64,000 nucleotides of DNA from Ascarosepion bandense (GCA_037127315.1 JBBBDQ010000348.1:3037501-3101500); one strand, 5' to 3'. Counted from the first letter of the stretch, positions 8,687 through 20,830 are shown. The notes: generated by a model from the letters alone, not told the origin. Made by a program: numbers and translations.

Positions 8687-9898
8687 ATCTACAATCCGCC
8701 TGTGCATTGAACACTGCTGCCATATCTGATTAAAGGCTCCTGCTATCCACCTGGAGGTCATTGAAAAAATTCAGCGGAGAATCTGCAATGTGATCGATTC
8801 CGACTTGGCACCTCGGATACAGTCACTACCGGCGCAGTGTGACTTCCCTGTGTCTTTTCTGCAAGTACTTTCACGGCTTCTGCTCTGAGGAATTTAGCTC
8901 ACTGGTGCCCCTGTATACGAATTTACTCGAGCCACAAGATTAGCAACTAGGTACCACTCTTTTACGGTGAAACCGATAAATTCTAAATGCAAATTCTACT
9001 CCAGTAACTTCTTTTCTTGCACTTCCCGCCTGTGGAATTCCCTTTCATTTACTTCCTGACAGCAACTTTCCTGACAGCAACAATCTCCAAGAATTTAAAT
9101 GTAAAGTCAATAGTCATCTCCTATCTCACTAACCTGCATCCTCTTTCTCATGGAATTCCCTTCCATTTACTTGCTTCCCCGACAGCTACAATCTCCAAGA
9201 ATTTAAATGTAAAGTCAATAGTCATCTCCTATCTCACTAACCTGCATCCTCTTTCTCATGGAATTCCCTTCCATTTACTTGCTTCCCCGACAGCTACAAT
9301 CTCCAAGAATTTAAATGTAAAGTCAATAGTCATCTCCTATCTCACTAACCTGCATCCTCTTTCTCATGGAATTCCCTTCCATTTACTTGCTTCCCCGACA
9401 GCTACAATCTCCAAGAATTTAAATGTAAAGTCAATAGTCATCTCCTATCTCACTAACCTGCATCCTCTTTCTCATGGAATTCCCTTCCATTTACTTGCTT
9501 CCCCGACAGCTACAATCTCCAAGAATTTAAATGTAAAGTCAATAGTCATCTCCTATCTCACTAACCTGCATCCTCTTTCTCATGGAATTCCCTTCCATTT
9601 ACTTGCTTCCCTGACAGCTACAATCTCCAAGAATTTAAATGTAAAGTCAATAGTCATCTCCTATCTCACTAACCTGCATCCTCTTTCTCATGGAATTCCC
9701 TTCCATTTACTTGCTTCCCCGACAGCTACAATCTCCAAGAATTTAAATGTAAAGTCAATAGTCATCTCACTAACTTGCATCCTTTCTCTCTTATGCTCTC
9801 ATCTCATTTCTGCAGTATTCTCATCTCTCTCCAGTCACTCCTTGTCATAATGTTCCTCTTATGTAACACCCTGTACAACAGTGGCACTATAATGATTG
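8687..9898 (+). mobile_element. LINE 3' end (subfamily C) with internal 108-bp tandem expansion
   Basis: It starts directly after the A-tail of the previous LINE. It reads the C-terminal ORF2 region (IRLCIEHCCHIW and IQRRICNVIDSDLAPRIQ on the plus strand) down to the 3' UTR with ACAACAGTGGCA near 9870. Within it, the block around GAATTTAAATGTAAAG recurs at 9092, 9200, 9308, 9416, 9524, 9632 and 9740. A closely related copy lies at 55275-56345. The long open frame across the array is a by-product of the 108-bp (36-codon) period. Confidence 0.85.
9092..9770 (+). repeat. 108-bp VNTR within LINE 3' end
   Basis: Six to seven near-identical 108-bp units. Each spans the last codons of ORF2 and the start of the 3' UTR, from AATTTAAATG through CTCACTAACCTGCATCC to GACAGCTACAATCTCC. 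Sequence identity between units is very high, so the expansion is recent or homogenised. Confidence 0.93.
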
Positions 9899-10380
9899 AT
9901 TATTGGTCAAGCCAGTTTCTAATTTGAATACTAGTGAAAATTATTACAATTCACTAAGAGTGAAAGTAAAGTATTATAAATTTCGAAGAACAAACGATCT
10001 GATCTATTATTCTTGTCTGAATTAATCGAATGAGGAGTAATCATTAATTACATTCGAACTTTTCTTCTCATTTTGTGATTGTTATGATAAATTTCGGCCG
10101 TTCTACTCTCCGGTCAATTTGGATAACCATCAGGGAATTTCGAAATAAATAACCAATAATTTTGCCATGAGCAAAGAAACAGAGCACAGAATTGCTGTGA
10201 GTAAATGAATATGAAAAAAGAAAAAGTATTAGCGAGATAGAGAGAAAGAGAGAGAGAGCGAGAGAGCGATAAAAAACAGGAATTAAGCTGACGATTGATA
10301 TTACATTTAAATCTTTGAGGATCAAAGTTGACCGGAAGCAATATATAGGAACCACAGAGGAAGAGTTCCAGCAGGCAAGA

Positions 10381-10544
10381 AAGCAAGAAGCAGAGAGGCA
10401 GTAGTTATAGAGTTTAGAGAAAACAGAAGAGAGTTCAGGAGCACATTTCTTTAGGACAATAATTTGTATTCCGTCAGCATCGCTCGCCTTATGGGGGTCA
10501 AGCTTTGAAATTATTTTGGAAACTACCGAGAGATTAATGTGCAT
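10381..10544 (-). pseudogene. LINE reverse transcriptase N-terminal fragment
   Basis: SKLDPHKASDADGI followed by LKKCAPELSSVFSKLYNYCL is the conserved entry to the palm/fingers region of Jockey/CR1-type reverse transcriptases. It ends at the WNSSSVVPI block, where an internal deletion removes motifs A to E. It belongs to the same element as the endonuclease at 10728-11711. Confidence 0.8.
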
Positions 10545-10727
10545 GTCAGTCAGTTGGGCTTCGGTTCGGATACAGTACAGATACTCCAGACGAGTTCAGT
10601 GTCGAGTTGATGGAGAATCTGCGAGCGAAGCACTCAGCCTTGTTTGTTAAAGAAGTGTGGACTTCAAATTCGTTGATTACATGGGGATTGAGGGCTTGCA
10701 GCTGTTCAGCACACTTTCACAGAGCCT

Positions 10728-11711
10728 TCAGTAGTTTTCGGAGCAGTATATTCTTGCACTCATTGCGATCCGAGGCAAACAAAATGCGTGACTCCGGTAA
10801 AGCCGGAAGAAGTGATTTCGGTGGGTGATGGCAGCTGAACAGGCAGGGGAGAACCAGAGGGGTAAGTGGGATTTAAGTCTCAACTTCCTGGCTGGGTTGA
10901 AAGCATTGATGCCAGCCTTAACCCAAGAGGAGACCTCAACCCCACAGTCTTCAACGGGAAGGCTAAATACTTTGTTCCAAGGGACTTCACACAGGAAATC
11001 GCGGAACGAGTCCCAATCAGCTTTTTGGTAGCAATAACATATTCTGATGGTCTGAGGTTTTTGGGTGGAGTAGGAGTGGAAGGAGATGCTAACTGAAACT
11101 ATCGCATGGTCAGAGTTTCCCAGAGGGCAGAGTTGCTTGACATTGCAAGAGTTAGCGGTGGAAGTAAAGCAAAGATCTAGAAGTGAATCGTGTCCATTAG
11201 GGTTGTTAGAGAAACGCGTGTGAAACTCTACCACCTGCTTAAGGGATTGCGTAATTGAAAAATTCATGGTGTGGACACCAGCCAGATCTGTGACGGAGTT
11301 ATCCAGCCACTTGGCGTGGTGGACGTTAAAGTCGCCAAACACAAATATATGGGCAAATGGATTAGATGAAACTGCATTGTCGATAGTATTGGAGATGCTG
11401 TCAAGAACGGAACAATCGGGAGATGAGGGGGAGCGGTAGAGAAAGAAGAAATAGCTAACTGAGCTTAGAAGTGAGAGAGGGAAACACATATAAGAATGAT
11501 GTAGTGATTCAAAAGAGATCACTCTAGCTAGAGGAAGGCTTTCACTGACGTAAACACCAAGCCTATGCATGTGGACATTGGAGTTCTTCCTGAAGAGGGG
11601 AAGGTAGCCAGAGAGGTAGAATTCAGAAGCGAGGATAGAAGGATCAAGATTAGTTTCGCAGAGGGCTAGTATGTCAGGTGAGTTTAATTGGAAGAAAGAT
11701 TCGACACTCAA
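10728..11711 (-). pseudogene. LINE apurinic-type endonuclease (EEP domain), broken
   Basis: 327 codons stay open. Recognisable endonuclease/exonuclease/phosphatase motifs are ALCETNL (residues about 16-22), VFGDFNVHHAKW (about 123-134) and GNSDHAIVSV (about 197-206). In an active element this domain nicks target DNA to prime reverse transcription. The frame ends prematurely after SARIYCSENY. The continuation toward the RT (ECKNILLRKLLKAL, then the EVHTSLTNKAE region) is in other frames with stops. Clade assignment beyond Jockey/CR1-like is uncertain. Confidence 0.85.
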
Positions 11712-11952
11712 AGTTGGAACGTATACCTCGTATATTGGAGAAGGAGATGTTGATGGGTTTGGGTATTTTTTGATATTTATGTTTTTTTAGGTGACTATTA
11801 AGTTAGTCAGTGTTTGATACTGGATAGTATATTTTGATTTCTCAAACAGTAATTATGATTAAACACAGACAAACACTTCAAGAGTAACCGATATTTTTAA
11901 GATTGTGATATAATTATTAAACGAATGCCTTTTTAATACATCATACACGCAG

Positions 11953-12121
11953 AAAAAACACAGAAGCAGAGATTGGCTAACGACTCACCGATAACTTTTG
12001 CGTGGGCATGATCTTTCTCCAGCTATCTTTCTACCCCATACAGCCGTTACAGACGAAGTATAAAAATATACGTTAATATTTTTATATATACATTTTCTGT
12101 CAAGAAGATCGTTGTTTTTCA
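11953..12121 (+). repeat. Interspersed repeat, pair member 1
   Basis: About 170 bp shared with 14543-14712. Common blocks are AGATTGGCTAACGACT / AGACTGGCTAACGACT, GATCT(T/C)TCTCC(A/G)GCTA and the ATTTTTATATATA stretch. Class unknown. It could be an LTR or DNA-transposon end. Confidence 0.6.
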
Positions 12122-12137
12122 TCGGTGTAATATGTAA

Positions 12138-12447
12138 TGTGGATGTGCGTAGTGGTACAGTGGATATCGGCTCGGAACGAGAAACCGGGTAGCCGAGTTC
12201 GAATTCCAGTTGAATCCATTGTATTCACTTACGCGCAAATACCCTTGGGAAAGGTATTAATCCGGCTCTTCCTTCCAGTTATGGGTTAAATAGCAAGACA
12301 GATTGGGTTCTATAGCCTTGGTCGGCAACCAGTCTACTGCAGAAAGCAATGGCAACCTACTGCGAGATAATCTTCTGCCCAGTCAGTCATGTCTCTTTCG
12401 AGACATGACCGCCCAAGCGTGTATCTCGTATGGCACTTAACTGACTG
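12138..12447 (+). mobile_element. SINE1, full length with TSD
   Basis: Complete copy. The B box GTTCGAATTCC is at 12197-12207 and the copy ends in ACTGACTG. AATATGTAA at 12129-12137 and again at 12448-12456 is the TSD. It has few differences from the family consensus. Confidence 0.9.
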
Positions 12448-12459
12448 AATATGTAACAT

Positions 12460-14542
12460 ACACACTTTAGTGTGTTTTTTTTTATTAACATCGATTCATC
12501 ACGAAATCACTAAACGATCGTGATAACAGACAACATCAAAGAAAGGTAGGTCATTTTTCGTTTCACCTTGTGTATACTTTGCTCTTGGGCTTATTATAAA
12601 AAAAGTTGCTAGTTAAAAAACTTAGGATGAAACAGTATACTTTTTTCCCATTTCCTGCGTAGTCTTGCAGTGAACAAAACAAGATCTAGATTTAAACTTC
12701 AAATGTTAAGCACTGACTCATTTATTTTGTTCGAAATTAAAAAGACTCAAATTTACAAACTTCGCTTAGCACACAAACAAAAGCGAATCCAAAAAACAAA
12801 ACTCGTGAAATGTTTTTCAGCCAACAGAAAACTTAGAAACATCTAAAAACAAAATTCAAATAATCTTCAATTATCAGAAACAATTTTCTTTTCGGAACCT
12901 TTTCCCGAGCCGACGCGAAGTTTGTTCGTTGTCAAATAGAAAGGCCGGAATCACATCCGGGAGTGAATTCTTAAATGATCTTTTCGAGCCCCACAAACGA
13001 AATAAATAACGGTCAAGTTCACCTGTCGCCAGAGAGAAAGGAGACGAACCTATTAAATGTACCCTTGACAAATGTCAAGCGATCGCTATTATTGTCTCTG
13101 TCTTTCTCTTTTATCCCTCACATCATTTTATATTTGATAACCGAACGGAACCCATTAAGACTGTGCGATTATTTCAAAGACCTTTTTACCCAACGATAAT
13201 GCACACATATACATACACACAAGTTACTACTACGAACTCTTGATACCCTTAAATTCTTACTACTGTTTCTTACCGATCGTTTAACCTCTACGTTGTTCTT
13301 TTCTATTAATAAGTTTCTATTTAAACATACAAAAGTTATACTTTTATTCCTCCACAAGTCCATTTTCTGATAATTCTGATGATCTTCTGAAAAAACCCTA
13401 AATGGTTGGGAGTGCCCACTGTGTTTGTGAATTGTACGAGACATGGCTGACCGTCCCTACAGCTACATTGTTAACTCCTCCTGCCACAGTCTGACTGTAA
13501 AGTAAAAACAAACTGTGGCTTGTTCGAATACATTAAGCAAGGTAGTACGCCAGGCAGAGTGTATGCGTGGGAGTTGACGGGTGAAATAAAATCGTTGCAA
13601 AGTGAAAAAATATTTTTTGGCCTTTTTTTACTTATTGAAAGATATTTTGATCATTTCAAATATGGTTGAAGACCACTTAATGGATGTAGGTACAGTCTTT
13701 GGTAGTTTGTGTAAACATAAGTTTTGGCTGAAAGCAGGTAAGTGTGAGTTCTTTTCCTGCACTTCAAAATGAGTACATCACGTCGAGGTGTCAAACGCGT
13801 CTCAGAATGTGTAGACGGACGACATATTCTAAAAATAGAGAGAAAGGAAACAGTTTTTATCTATTTTCATGCAAATCATATAGAACATGATTCATTAGTA
13901 TACCTCACTTAAGAGACTAACTTACAGGTTACATTGGGGAAAGTGTCTCTTTGCATGCAATTAATAAGAACGAAACAGGCGAACAATTGCAGAAAGCAGA
14001 GAGGTGGGATGAGTGTCACCTTTGATACTGATCATTTTGTATTATTTTTGTTTCATGTATTATTGATTGATTTTCTGCATTATCGATTGCTCTTATGTGC
14101 TCATGCAGTGTACTAGCCAGAAAAAGAGAGATGCAATGAACATGTCTTAAAAAATTAAAAAAACAAAAGAAACTTTTTTTGCAAGTTGTTATATGTATAT
14201 ATTTTTTTACAATTGACTCAGTTGTGTGGAGTGATGGGAAGATAAGAGAGATGCACTGAAAATGTTCATATGTTTACATTTTGAAGGATAACATGGCGAT
14301 GAGAGCAATATATGACATTGATCGGTACAAATATGACTAACAAAAATATTCGCACATAAATGGTGGCGGCGGGATGCGTCATCAAAGATAAACTGCAGGC
14401 GACAACTGGCTTAAAAGGCTATAGCCAACGAAGATGATTTAGAGATCTATTTGGCCATAGATGACGTCAATTAAGCAACAACTCTTTTCTGGCCGAAGAA
14501 ACAGAAGACGGAGAAGAGGGAAGAGTGATCTCCACTCGCCGA
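12460..14542. other. Unassigned intergenic DNA
   Basis: Two kilobases of AT-rich sequence. Several overlapping short frames at 12874-13444 on both strands lack codon bias or domains. No gene, RNA or repeat is recognised apart from short A or T runs. Confidence 0.45.
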
Positions 14543-14712
14543 TGAAGCACAGACTGGCTAACGACTTCCCGACAATTTCTGCGTGTGCGTGATCTCTCTC
14601 CGGCTACCATCTTACTCCACACAACCATCACTGACAAAGTGTAAATATATAAGATTCATATTTTTATATATATGTTTTCCTTTTTGTCTATCAAGACGAT
14701 CACTTTTTATCC
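14543..14712 (+). repeat. Interspersed repeat, pair member 2
   Basis: Homologous to 11953-12121. A perfect TGACGTCA palindrome (CRE-like) lies about 80 bp upstream, near 14462-14469, which would suit an LTR or promoter, but this is speculative. Confidence 0.55.
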
Positions 14713-14879
14713 AGAAATCCAGGCAGTATATAACAGAACGTGCGGGCCATGAATCCTGTTCCCTTCTACCTATCCATCTTTCCAGCCTGTGCATTAAGAA
14801 TAATGTGACTAAAATGTACTAGAGCCCCATCATGCATAAACCACACGCGTTTTTTTATTAGCAGTTCTGGACGGATTCG

Positions 14880-15195
14880 AAATAAATCCTCTGTAGATAA
14901 CAGCTTCTTTTCTCGCACTTCCCACCTGTGGAATTCCCTTCCACATACTTGCTTCCTCAACAGCTACAATCTCCAGGAGTTTAAATGTAAGGTCAATAGA
15001 CACCTCCTAACACACTAACTCGCATCCATTCTCTCAAACACTCTTCCCATCTACATCCTTACCTGTCTATCACCCTCCTTCTGACATTTCCTATATCTTA
15101 CCACTCTTTCTCACCACCTTTCCCTATGTACCCCCCTGCTCAATAGTGGCAGTGGAACGCCTTGCTTGGGGTAAAACGATTAAAAAAGTAAAATA
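14880..15195 (+). mobile_element. LINE 3' end (subfamily B)
   Basis: ORF2 terminal block (CACCTGTGGAATTCCCTTCC, GAGTTTAAATGTAAGG), then a 3' UTR ending CTTGCTTGGGGTAAAACGAT plus an A-rich tail. It is 5' truncated and single copy. Confidence 0.82.
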
Positions 15196-15655
15196 AAATA
15201 ACTCCTTTAAGATGTGCTGGGAGAAGCTATGGCCCTACTAGACAGTCACGTACAGTTTCGATCTGTCCACAAATGTTGGTTGTGTAAATTTGTTTTTCCA
15301 TCTCTTCCAAATGTTACCTCATCCGTAAACAAGACTAAAGAGACAAACAACCGATCATCAGTTTGTGCAATAAACCACCGGCAAATGTTCGTCCTTGAAG
15401 AGTGATCAGAGAGCTAAAGTCTTTAGCCGAAAGACCCTGCATACTTTGCATTGATAGGGATACAGGAGTTTCTCTTGAAATACCTACTCATGCGGTACTA
15501 TGAGTTGGAATCAAATATGAATAGGAACCCGAAGGTATGATATAAAAAAGAATAAATAGGTATAGGATACAAACTCTACATCATCCAACAGCTAACTAAA
15601 TCACACAAAGTAAAATTGCAGACTTGCAAAATCGGGTCCAAAAGATCCATTTTAG

Positions 15656-16220
15656 AAAATGTTTGAAAAGCCAGACCAAATTTCAGAAGTCAGTGTGAAA
15701 ATCAAAATTCTGGATCCTAATTGTATAGGAAATAGAAAGTTTTTGAAAACCCAGACCAAATTTCAGAAGTCAGTGTGAAAATCAAAATTCTGGATCCTAA
15801 TTTGATAGGAAATAGAAAATGTTTGAAAAGCCAGACCAAATTTCAGAAGTCAGTGTGAAAATCAAAATTCTGGATCCTAATTGTATAGGAAATAGAAAGT
15901 TTTTGAAAAACCCAGACCAAATTTCAGAAGTCAGTGTGAAAATCAAAATTCTGGATCCTAATTTGATAGGAAATAGAAAATGTTTGAAAAGCCAGACCAA
16001 ATTTCAGAAGTCAGTGTGAAAATCAAAATTCTGGATCCTAATTGGATAGGAAATAGAAAGTTTTTGAAAAACCCAGACCAAATTTCAGAAGTCAGTGTGA
16101 AAATCAAAATTCTGGATCCTAATTTGATAGGAAATAGAAAATGTTTGAAAAGCCAGACCAAATTTCAGAAGTCAGTGTGAAAATCAAAATTCTTGATCCT
16201 AATTGGATAGGAAATAGAAA
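15656..16220 (+). repeat. 80-bp tandem array with two-unit (161-bp) periodicity
   Basis: Seven units of 80-81 bp containing TTTCAGAAGTCAGTGTGAAA and CTGGATCCTAATT. Odd units begin AATGTTTGAAAAGCC and even units begin AAGTTTTTGAAAA(A)CCC, so the true period is the 161-bp pair. A single unit in related flanks occurs at 49.55-49.72 kb. The protein-like frames on both strands are products of the repeat. Confidence 0.93.
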
Positions 16221-17970
16221 ATTAATATATGACGTCAGCCAAACTTTTTTTCACACCTAGAGATCGGTCAAGATAGTCAGAAAGGCGCAAAGAGGCCACA
16301 GAACCGACAGACAGGTCAGTCGCTGGCTCAAGCAATACACAAAAAAAGAAGAAGGAAAGGAAAACAACAGCAACAACATATCGTCAACTGCCCATAAAAC
16401 TTTTACATCTCTCACCAGCCAGGAAAAAAAGGAACGCAGACTTTATTAAAGTAGATTGAATAATCTTTTCACACAAACACATTCTGCTAATTACTATTAC
16501 TTTTATTTGACCCTTTTCCCTCTTTTCGATTCTTTCTCACACACACTCTCTTTTTGATCTTAAATTCATCGACCCTTTCTTTTTCTACCTACTTAGCGGC
16601 GGACACATAAAAAGGAAAATTACAAAAAATACTACTCTGTTGAATTACAGACAGCAAAACATAGACACCTATTTGTTCAAAGCCACATTTGCTTCAATCT
16701 AAAAGACATTTTTTCTCCAAACAATTATACAAAAAATACAGAAATTGTTTATTCTTGAAATTTGTGTTGTATTTTTTTGGACATGATATCTCGCATTAAA
16801 TTCTCCTATTTAATCCGGGTGTACTGTACCATAACATAGGAAACCTTCATAAATAGCATGTTTCACTTTTATTAAGATGTTGAGAAAAAGAAATTCTGGT
16901 ATTTTGCTATTGCGTTGTTTGATTTTCTTTGATTAAATGTTTCACGTGCACTCGACTCTTTAAACAAAGGTTGTTATAATTTGTGGCGTTCTGAATTCAA
17001 GGAGAGAGGACAAGATCTTTCGAAGTTCCAAGAAATTAACGGATTATAAGAGTAAAAAGAAAAACTCTATTTCTCTTATGTATTTTGTGTTCGATAATTC
17101 TAGTATGTCTATGTGGAATTCAATGTATATTCATAATTCTGTGTATCTGGTAAACAATATGGTTTTTGCGTGTTGTTTTGTAACTTTTACGTACACACCG
17201 TTTGATAAAAATTCTTTAAGAATGAATACAATAAAGGTTAGTGATGTAATATAATGGTCCTAACGTAATATAGTAATTAGTAGGTTTTCGAATGTGTTTG
17301 TATGTGTGCCTGTGTGTGCAAGTATGTATGCTTGGGGTGTTAAAATGATGTCCTCTCGAGTTTAATCATTCGATAATTTCGGACCAAAATTGTCATGTTC
17401 ATCTCCCTCTCCGTTATCCGTTGCGTGCGATTCATTAATTGTTTGTGTTATTAAGATTTTGACTTTTTGCCAGTTTCTGAAGAATGCAAATTTTAATGAA
17501 ATCAATCTTGCAGCTATCCATTTTTTTTTAGAATTCAGTTCTCATCACAGAGACGACGTCACTATTTGATAAATAAAAGAACGGTCGAAAATTTTCTTTT
17601 GTTGTCACTTTCGCTAAGCATTGTCGACACCCGCATTTGAGATAATTGTTTCTTCGTATGTTCCATAATCAATAATTCCTTTATAGACAAGCATATATAT
17701 TTGCATATATTTACAAGAAAATATATTTCGTGAGATATGAATTTACATATGGGTATTGATGACTAATCGTCTGACCTAGAATATCTGTGACAAAGATCCA
17801 CTCTTCAAAGTTAAAATAAATATTTTAAAACTATTAACAAATATCTATTTTCAGATTGGTTTAATAAATAAACGTCAAATAAATTTTAAACTTTTTCTAT
17901 TATAAAAGCAGGTTAGAACGTAGTATCTAATCTGAAAGTCCTAAATTATATCATAGATCAGTTTACTGTT
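16221..17970. other. Unassigned intergenic DNA
   Basis: AT-rich DNA. The first 100 bp (TGACGTCAGCC, then GATCGGTCAAGATAGTC) resemble the flank at 49.68-49.8 kb, so the array lies inside a longer interspersed repeat. No gene is seen in the rest. Confidence 0.45.
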
Positions 17971-17982
17971 ATGGAAAAGTTT

Positions 17983-18202
17983 GGAGTAGATAGACTAAAC
18001 TATCGCCCGGTTCACACTCCACCCACATCTATTGAACAGGTGAAGAGGCTCATCCCTTGTTTCCTGTTTAGGATGTGGTTTCCGGCTTTCTCTTTTCCAT
18101 TCTTTTTACCCTTACGTAACCCCCTGCGCATCAGTGGCGTTACCGCCTTGCTCGGGGTGATATGATTAAAAAAAAATAAAATAAAATAAAATAAAATATT
18201 AA
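17983..18202 (+). mobile_element. LINE 3' UTR fragment (subfamily D)
   Basis: A single-copy version of the 3' UTR block beginning ACTATCGCCCGGTTCACACT, ending in CTTGCTCGGGGTGATATGAT with a tail of A and AAAAT repeats. The same block is tandemly duplicated at 27180-27500. Confidence 0.8.
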
Positions 18203-18309
18203 ATTCAATTTTGGACACATTGAAATTACTATAATATTCAAAATTAGGCGGAAAAAATAACCTCGCTGCTGATCGTGAGACGGACCTCTAGTCAGTGGTT
18301 CATTGAGTC

Positions 18310-19375
18310 GTAGATTTCAATGCTTCAACCATCACAAGCAATCTCTCCTGACCCGCAAGCAAGTCTCTTTGAAAGCAATATACTGCGCCTTCACGGCCTT
18401 ACCCTATCTTCGTACGTCAAGTGGAATCATTATATTGAATCAATAGCTAAATCCACTGCTAGGAAGTTTGGGTCACTGTGTCTGGCCAGTAATTTTTTTT
18501 CCGCCTGAATCCATCTTGCATATATACAAATCAACCATCTGACCGTGCCTGGAATACTGTTGTCATATCTGGTCAGGTGCCTCTGATGTTAATCTCAGTG
18601 TTCTTGACAGGCTCCAGAGGAGAATCAGCCACTTTCTTACCGACGGGGTGTGGCTTCCCTCTGTCTCTTCTATAAATATTTTTCATGGCTTCTGCTCCGA
18701 TAACTGGTGCCCCCTCCACAAGAATTTACTCGTGTAACCAGACTGGCAACAAGGTCCCACCTTTTCACAGTTAAATCAAATGCAGGCGAAAATTCTACTC
18801 CAACAGCAGGCGAAAATTCTACTCCAACAGCAGGCGAAAATTCTACTCCAACAGCTTCTTTTCTGGCACTTCCCGCCTGAGGAACTCCCTTCCCTATACT
18901 TGCTTTCCTGACGGCTACAACCTCCAGGAATTTAAATGCAATCTCATTTCCCATCTCTTATCCACTTGATTCCAGTCCTTTCTACATCACCTCATGTATC
19001 TTGTTCTTTTCCTTTCTTTCTACCTTCGTAATTGTCTTCACTCCTGTGTTCACATCCTTCTCTTGCCCTTTCTCTTTCACCCCCTTGTAGCTGGTACGTC
19101 TTTGTCTTCACTCTCCTCCTGCCTAATACTTAACCTCCCTTATGTAATTCCAGTCCTTTCTAAATCACCCCATGTATCTTGTTCTTTTCCTTTCTCTCTA
19201 CCTTCGCAACTGGCTTCACTCCTGTGTTCACATCCTTCTCTTGCCCTTTCTCTCACACCCCCTGTAGCTGATTCGTTTCTCTCTTCACTTTCATTCTGCA
19301 TACATCTTTAACTCTCTTATATAGCCCCCTGAGTATCAGTGGCGATACTGCCTTGCTTGGGCTGCAAATTAAAAA
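18310..19375 (+). mobile_element. LINE 3' half (subfamily A) with two internal duplications
   Basis: Degraded ORF2 C-terminal region: LHGLTLSSYVKWNHYIESIA near 18390-18450, then FYKYF, RVTRLATRSH and NLQEFKC in broken frames. A 24-bp block is triplicated at 18782-18853. The 3' UTR occurs twice with a 178-bp period, from ATTCCAGTCCTTTCTA at 18969 and again at 19147. It ends with CTTGCTTGGGCTGCAAATTA and an A-run. Confidence 0.82.
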
Positions 19376-19409
19376 AAAGATTAAGTTCAATACATGATAC
19401 ATGGTTGAG

Positions 19410-19670
19410 CGGACCTATCTAGAAAGTGACCTAATTGATTGGGTAGATATTTGTTCCAGGAGTGGGTTGCCATTACGTTCTGCAACAGACTGGTTGCCAG
19501 CCAAGGCTATAAAAGGCTATAAAAACTAATTTTTCTTGTTATTTAACCCATATCTGGAGGGAAAAGATACAGATTAATACTTCTCCCAAATGGTATTTGC
19601 GCGTAAGATAATGAAAAGAATTCAACTTGAATTCGCAATCAGCTGACCGATTTTTTGTTCCAACGCACAA
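19410..19670 (-). mobile_element. SINE1, diverged copy
   Basis: Reverse complement of the SINE1 body from the GGTAGATATTTG region through GGGTTGCCATTACG to the head near AACGCAC. It is more diverged than the others and carries a small duplication of GGCTATAAAA near 19507-19526. Confidence 0.75.
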
Positions 19671-19679
19671 CTAAAATGT

Positions 19680-20639
19680 CTGATTATATTATTGGGTAAT
19701 TAACTAACTTATTAATTGTATATTACCTGATATTACGATCCACCACATTAACAATAGCTTAAAACTGGAAGCCCACTGGAATTCAACCAACAAAAACGAT
19801 TTTATAAATTTCTAATCTTACTTTAACAACAAAATAAACTCTGCTAACATCATTATATTCTACTTAAGAGCATTCAGAATTTGCAGCTCTTAATATTTAC
19901 AGAAATAGAAATACATTAAAAACACTTTCAAGCTTCTTCTAAGCTTAATTATATTGTATTTGATGCGAAACAAAAGCTCATAAAATATCCTAAAATAGAA
20001 AAACTTTTCCTACTGACAAACTCAATGAATAAAAAAATGAATAAAAAAAATTTGTCAGACCAACTAACTCTTTCACATCTACAATTAGAAAGAATCTATC
20101 TGAACTCAACATACAATTTGTTACTACTACATCTAAGACAAAATAATAAGCTAAAGTAGGAATTTAATCAATAGTCTGTAATAATTGTCACATATATAGG
20201 AGAAAACTAAAGGAAAATAAATAAAAAATTATATAAACACAAATGAGAAATTTTGTTAAACAATACCTCAGATGTATTAGTTGCTTGATGTAACGAGACT
20301 GAAGACAATTTTGATATAAAACCTCTGATCAATGGCGAGAAACAGTTCACTTTGATATAAATGTATAGAAAGTGCTTTGATCGCAAGATCATCTGTAGTA
20401 CATTTTCGCCCTGATTCTTACCATTCCTGGCAGAACTTCTATTATCATAGTGTGGGATATCTACTGACAAAAGGGATGAAAAGAAAAAAGAAAAATATAA
20501 ATGAAATCAGCTTGATTAAAAATAATTTCACAGAATCTGTGGTTCGTGCGCATGTGTAGTCACACCAGCAGAACAAATTTAGTCCAACGATGACGAAACG
20601 CGTCACATAAAACCTGCTCTTCATACCTTTGTTTCATAT
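19680..20639. other. Unassigned intergenic DNA
   Basis: Very AT-rich. A GACGAAACGCGTCAC string lies near 20592 but lacks a matching hammerhead CTGANGA box. No gene is supported. Confidence 0.45.
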
Positions 20640-20830
20640 CAGTCAGTTAAATGCCATACGTGATACACGCTTTGGGCGGTCATGTCTCGAAAGAGACATG
20701 ACTGATTGGGCAGAAGATTATCCTGCAGTAGTTTGCTTTCTGCAGTAGACTGGTTGCCGACTAAGGCTATAGAACCCAATCTGTCCTGTTATTTGACTCA
20801 GAGCTAGAGGGGGAAGAGATGCATTATATT
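20640..20830 (-). mobile_element. SINE1, 3' part
   Basis: Tail (CAGTCAGTTAAATGCC on the plus strand), hairpin and body up to the GAGCTAGAGGG block. The tRNA head is missing. Confidence 0.82.

Larger units (their letters stand above)
10060..11711 (-). mobile_element. Jockey/CR1-type LINE, 5' region with internal deletion
   Basis: On the minus strand the element runs from the endonuclease (11711-10728) through a frameshifted linker into the start of the reverse transcriptase (LDPHKASDADGIQ, about 10500). Near 10380 it jumps to the ORF2 terminal block (FDPQRFKCNINRQL). Most of the RT is therefore deleted. Near 10085-10112 lies a scrap of the SINE2 tail motif (TTTCGGCCGTTCTACTCTCC). Confidence 0.8.

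Noticed and set aside
9017..9850. 277-codon frame with seven 36-residue repeats
   Set aside because: It translates the 108-bp VNTR of a LINE tail in a frame other than ORF2. The period is a multiple of three, which keeps it open by arithmetic.
12874..13444. Overlapping 65-91-codon frames
   Set aside because: Both strands are open by chance in the same place. No domains, signals or compositional shift.
15797..16180. Identical 66-67-codon frames on both strands
   Set aside because: They repeat every 161 bp with the tandem array and show no domain.
20585..20610. GACGAAACGCGTCAC as a possible hammerhead half
   Set aside because: No CTGANGA box at a suitable distance and no stem II partner.
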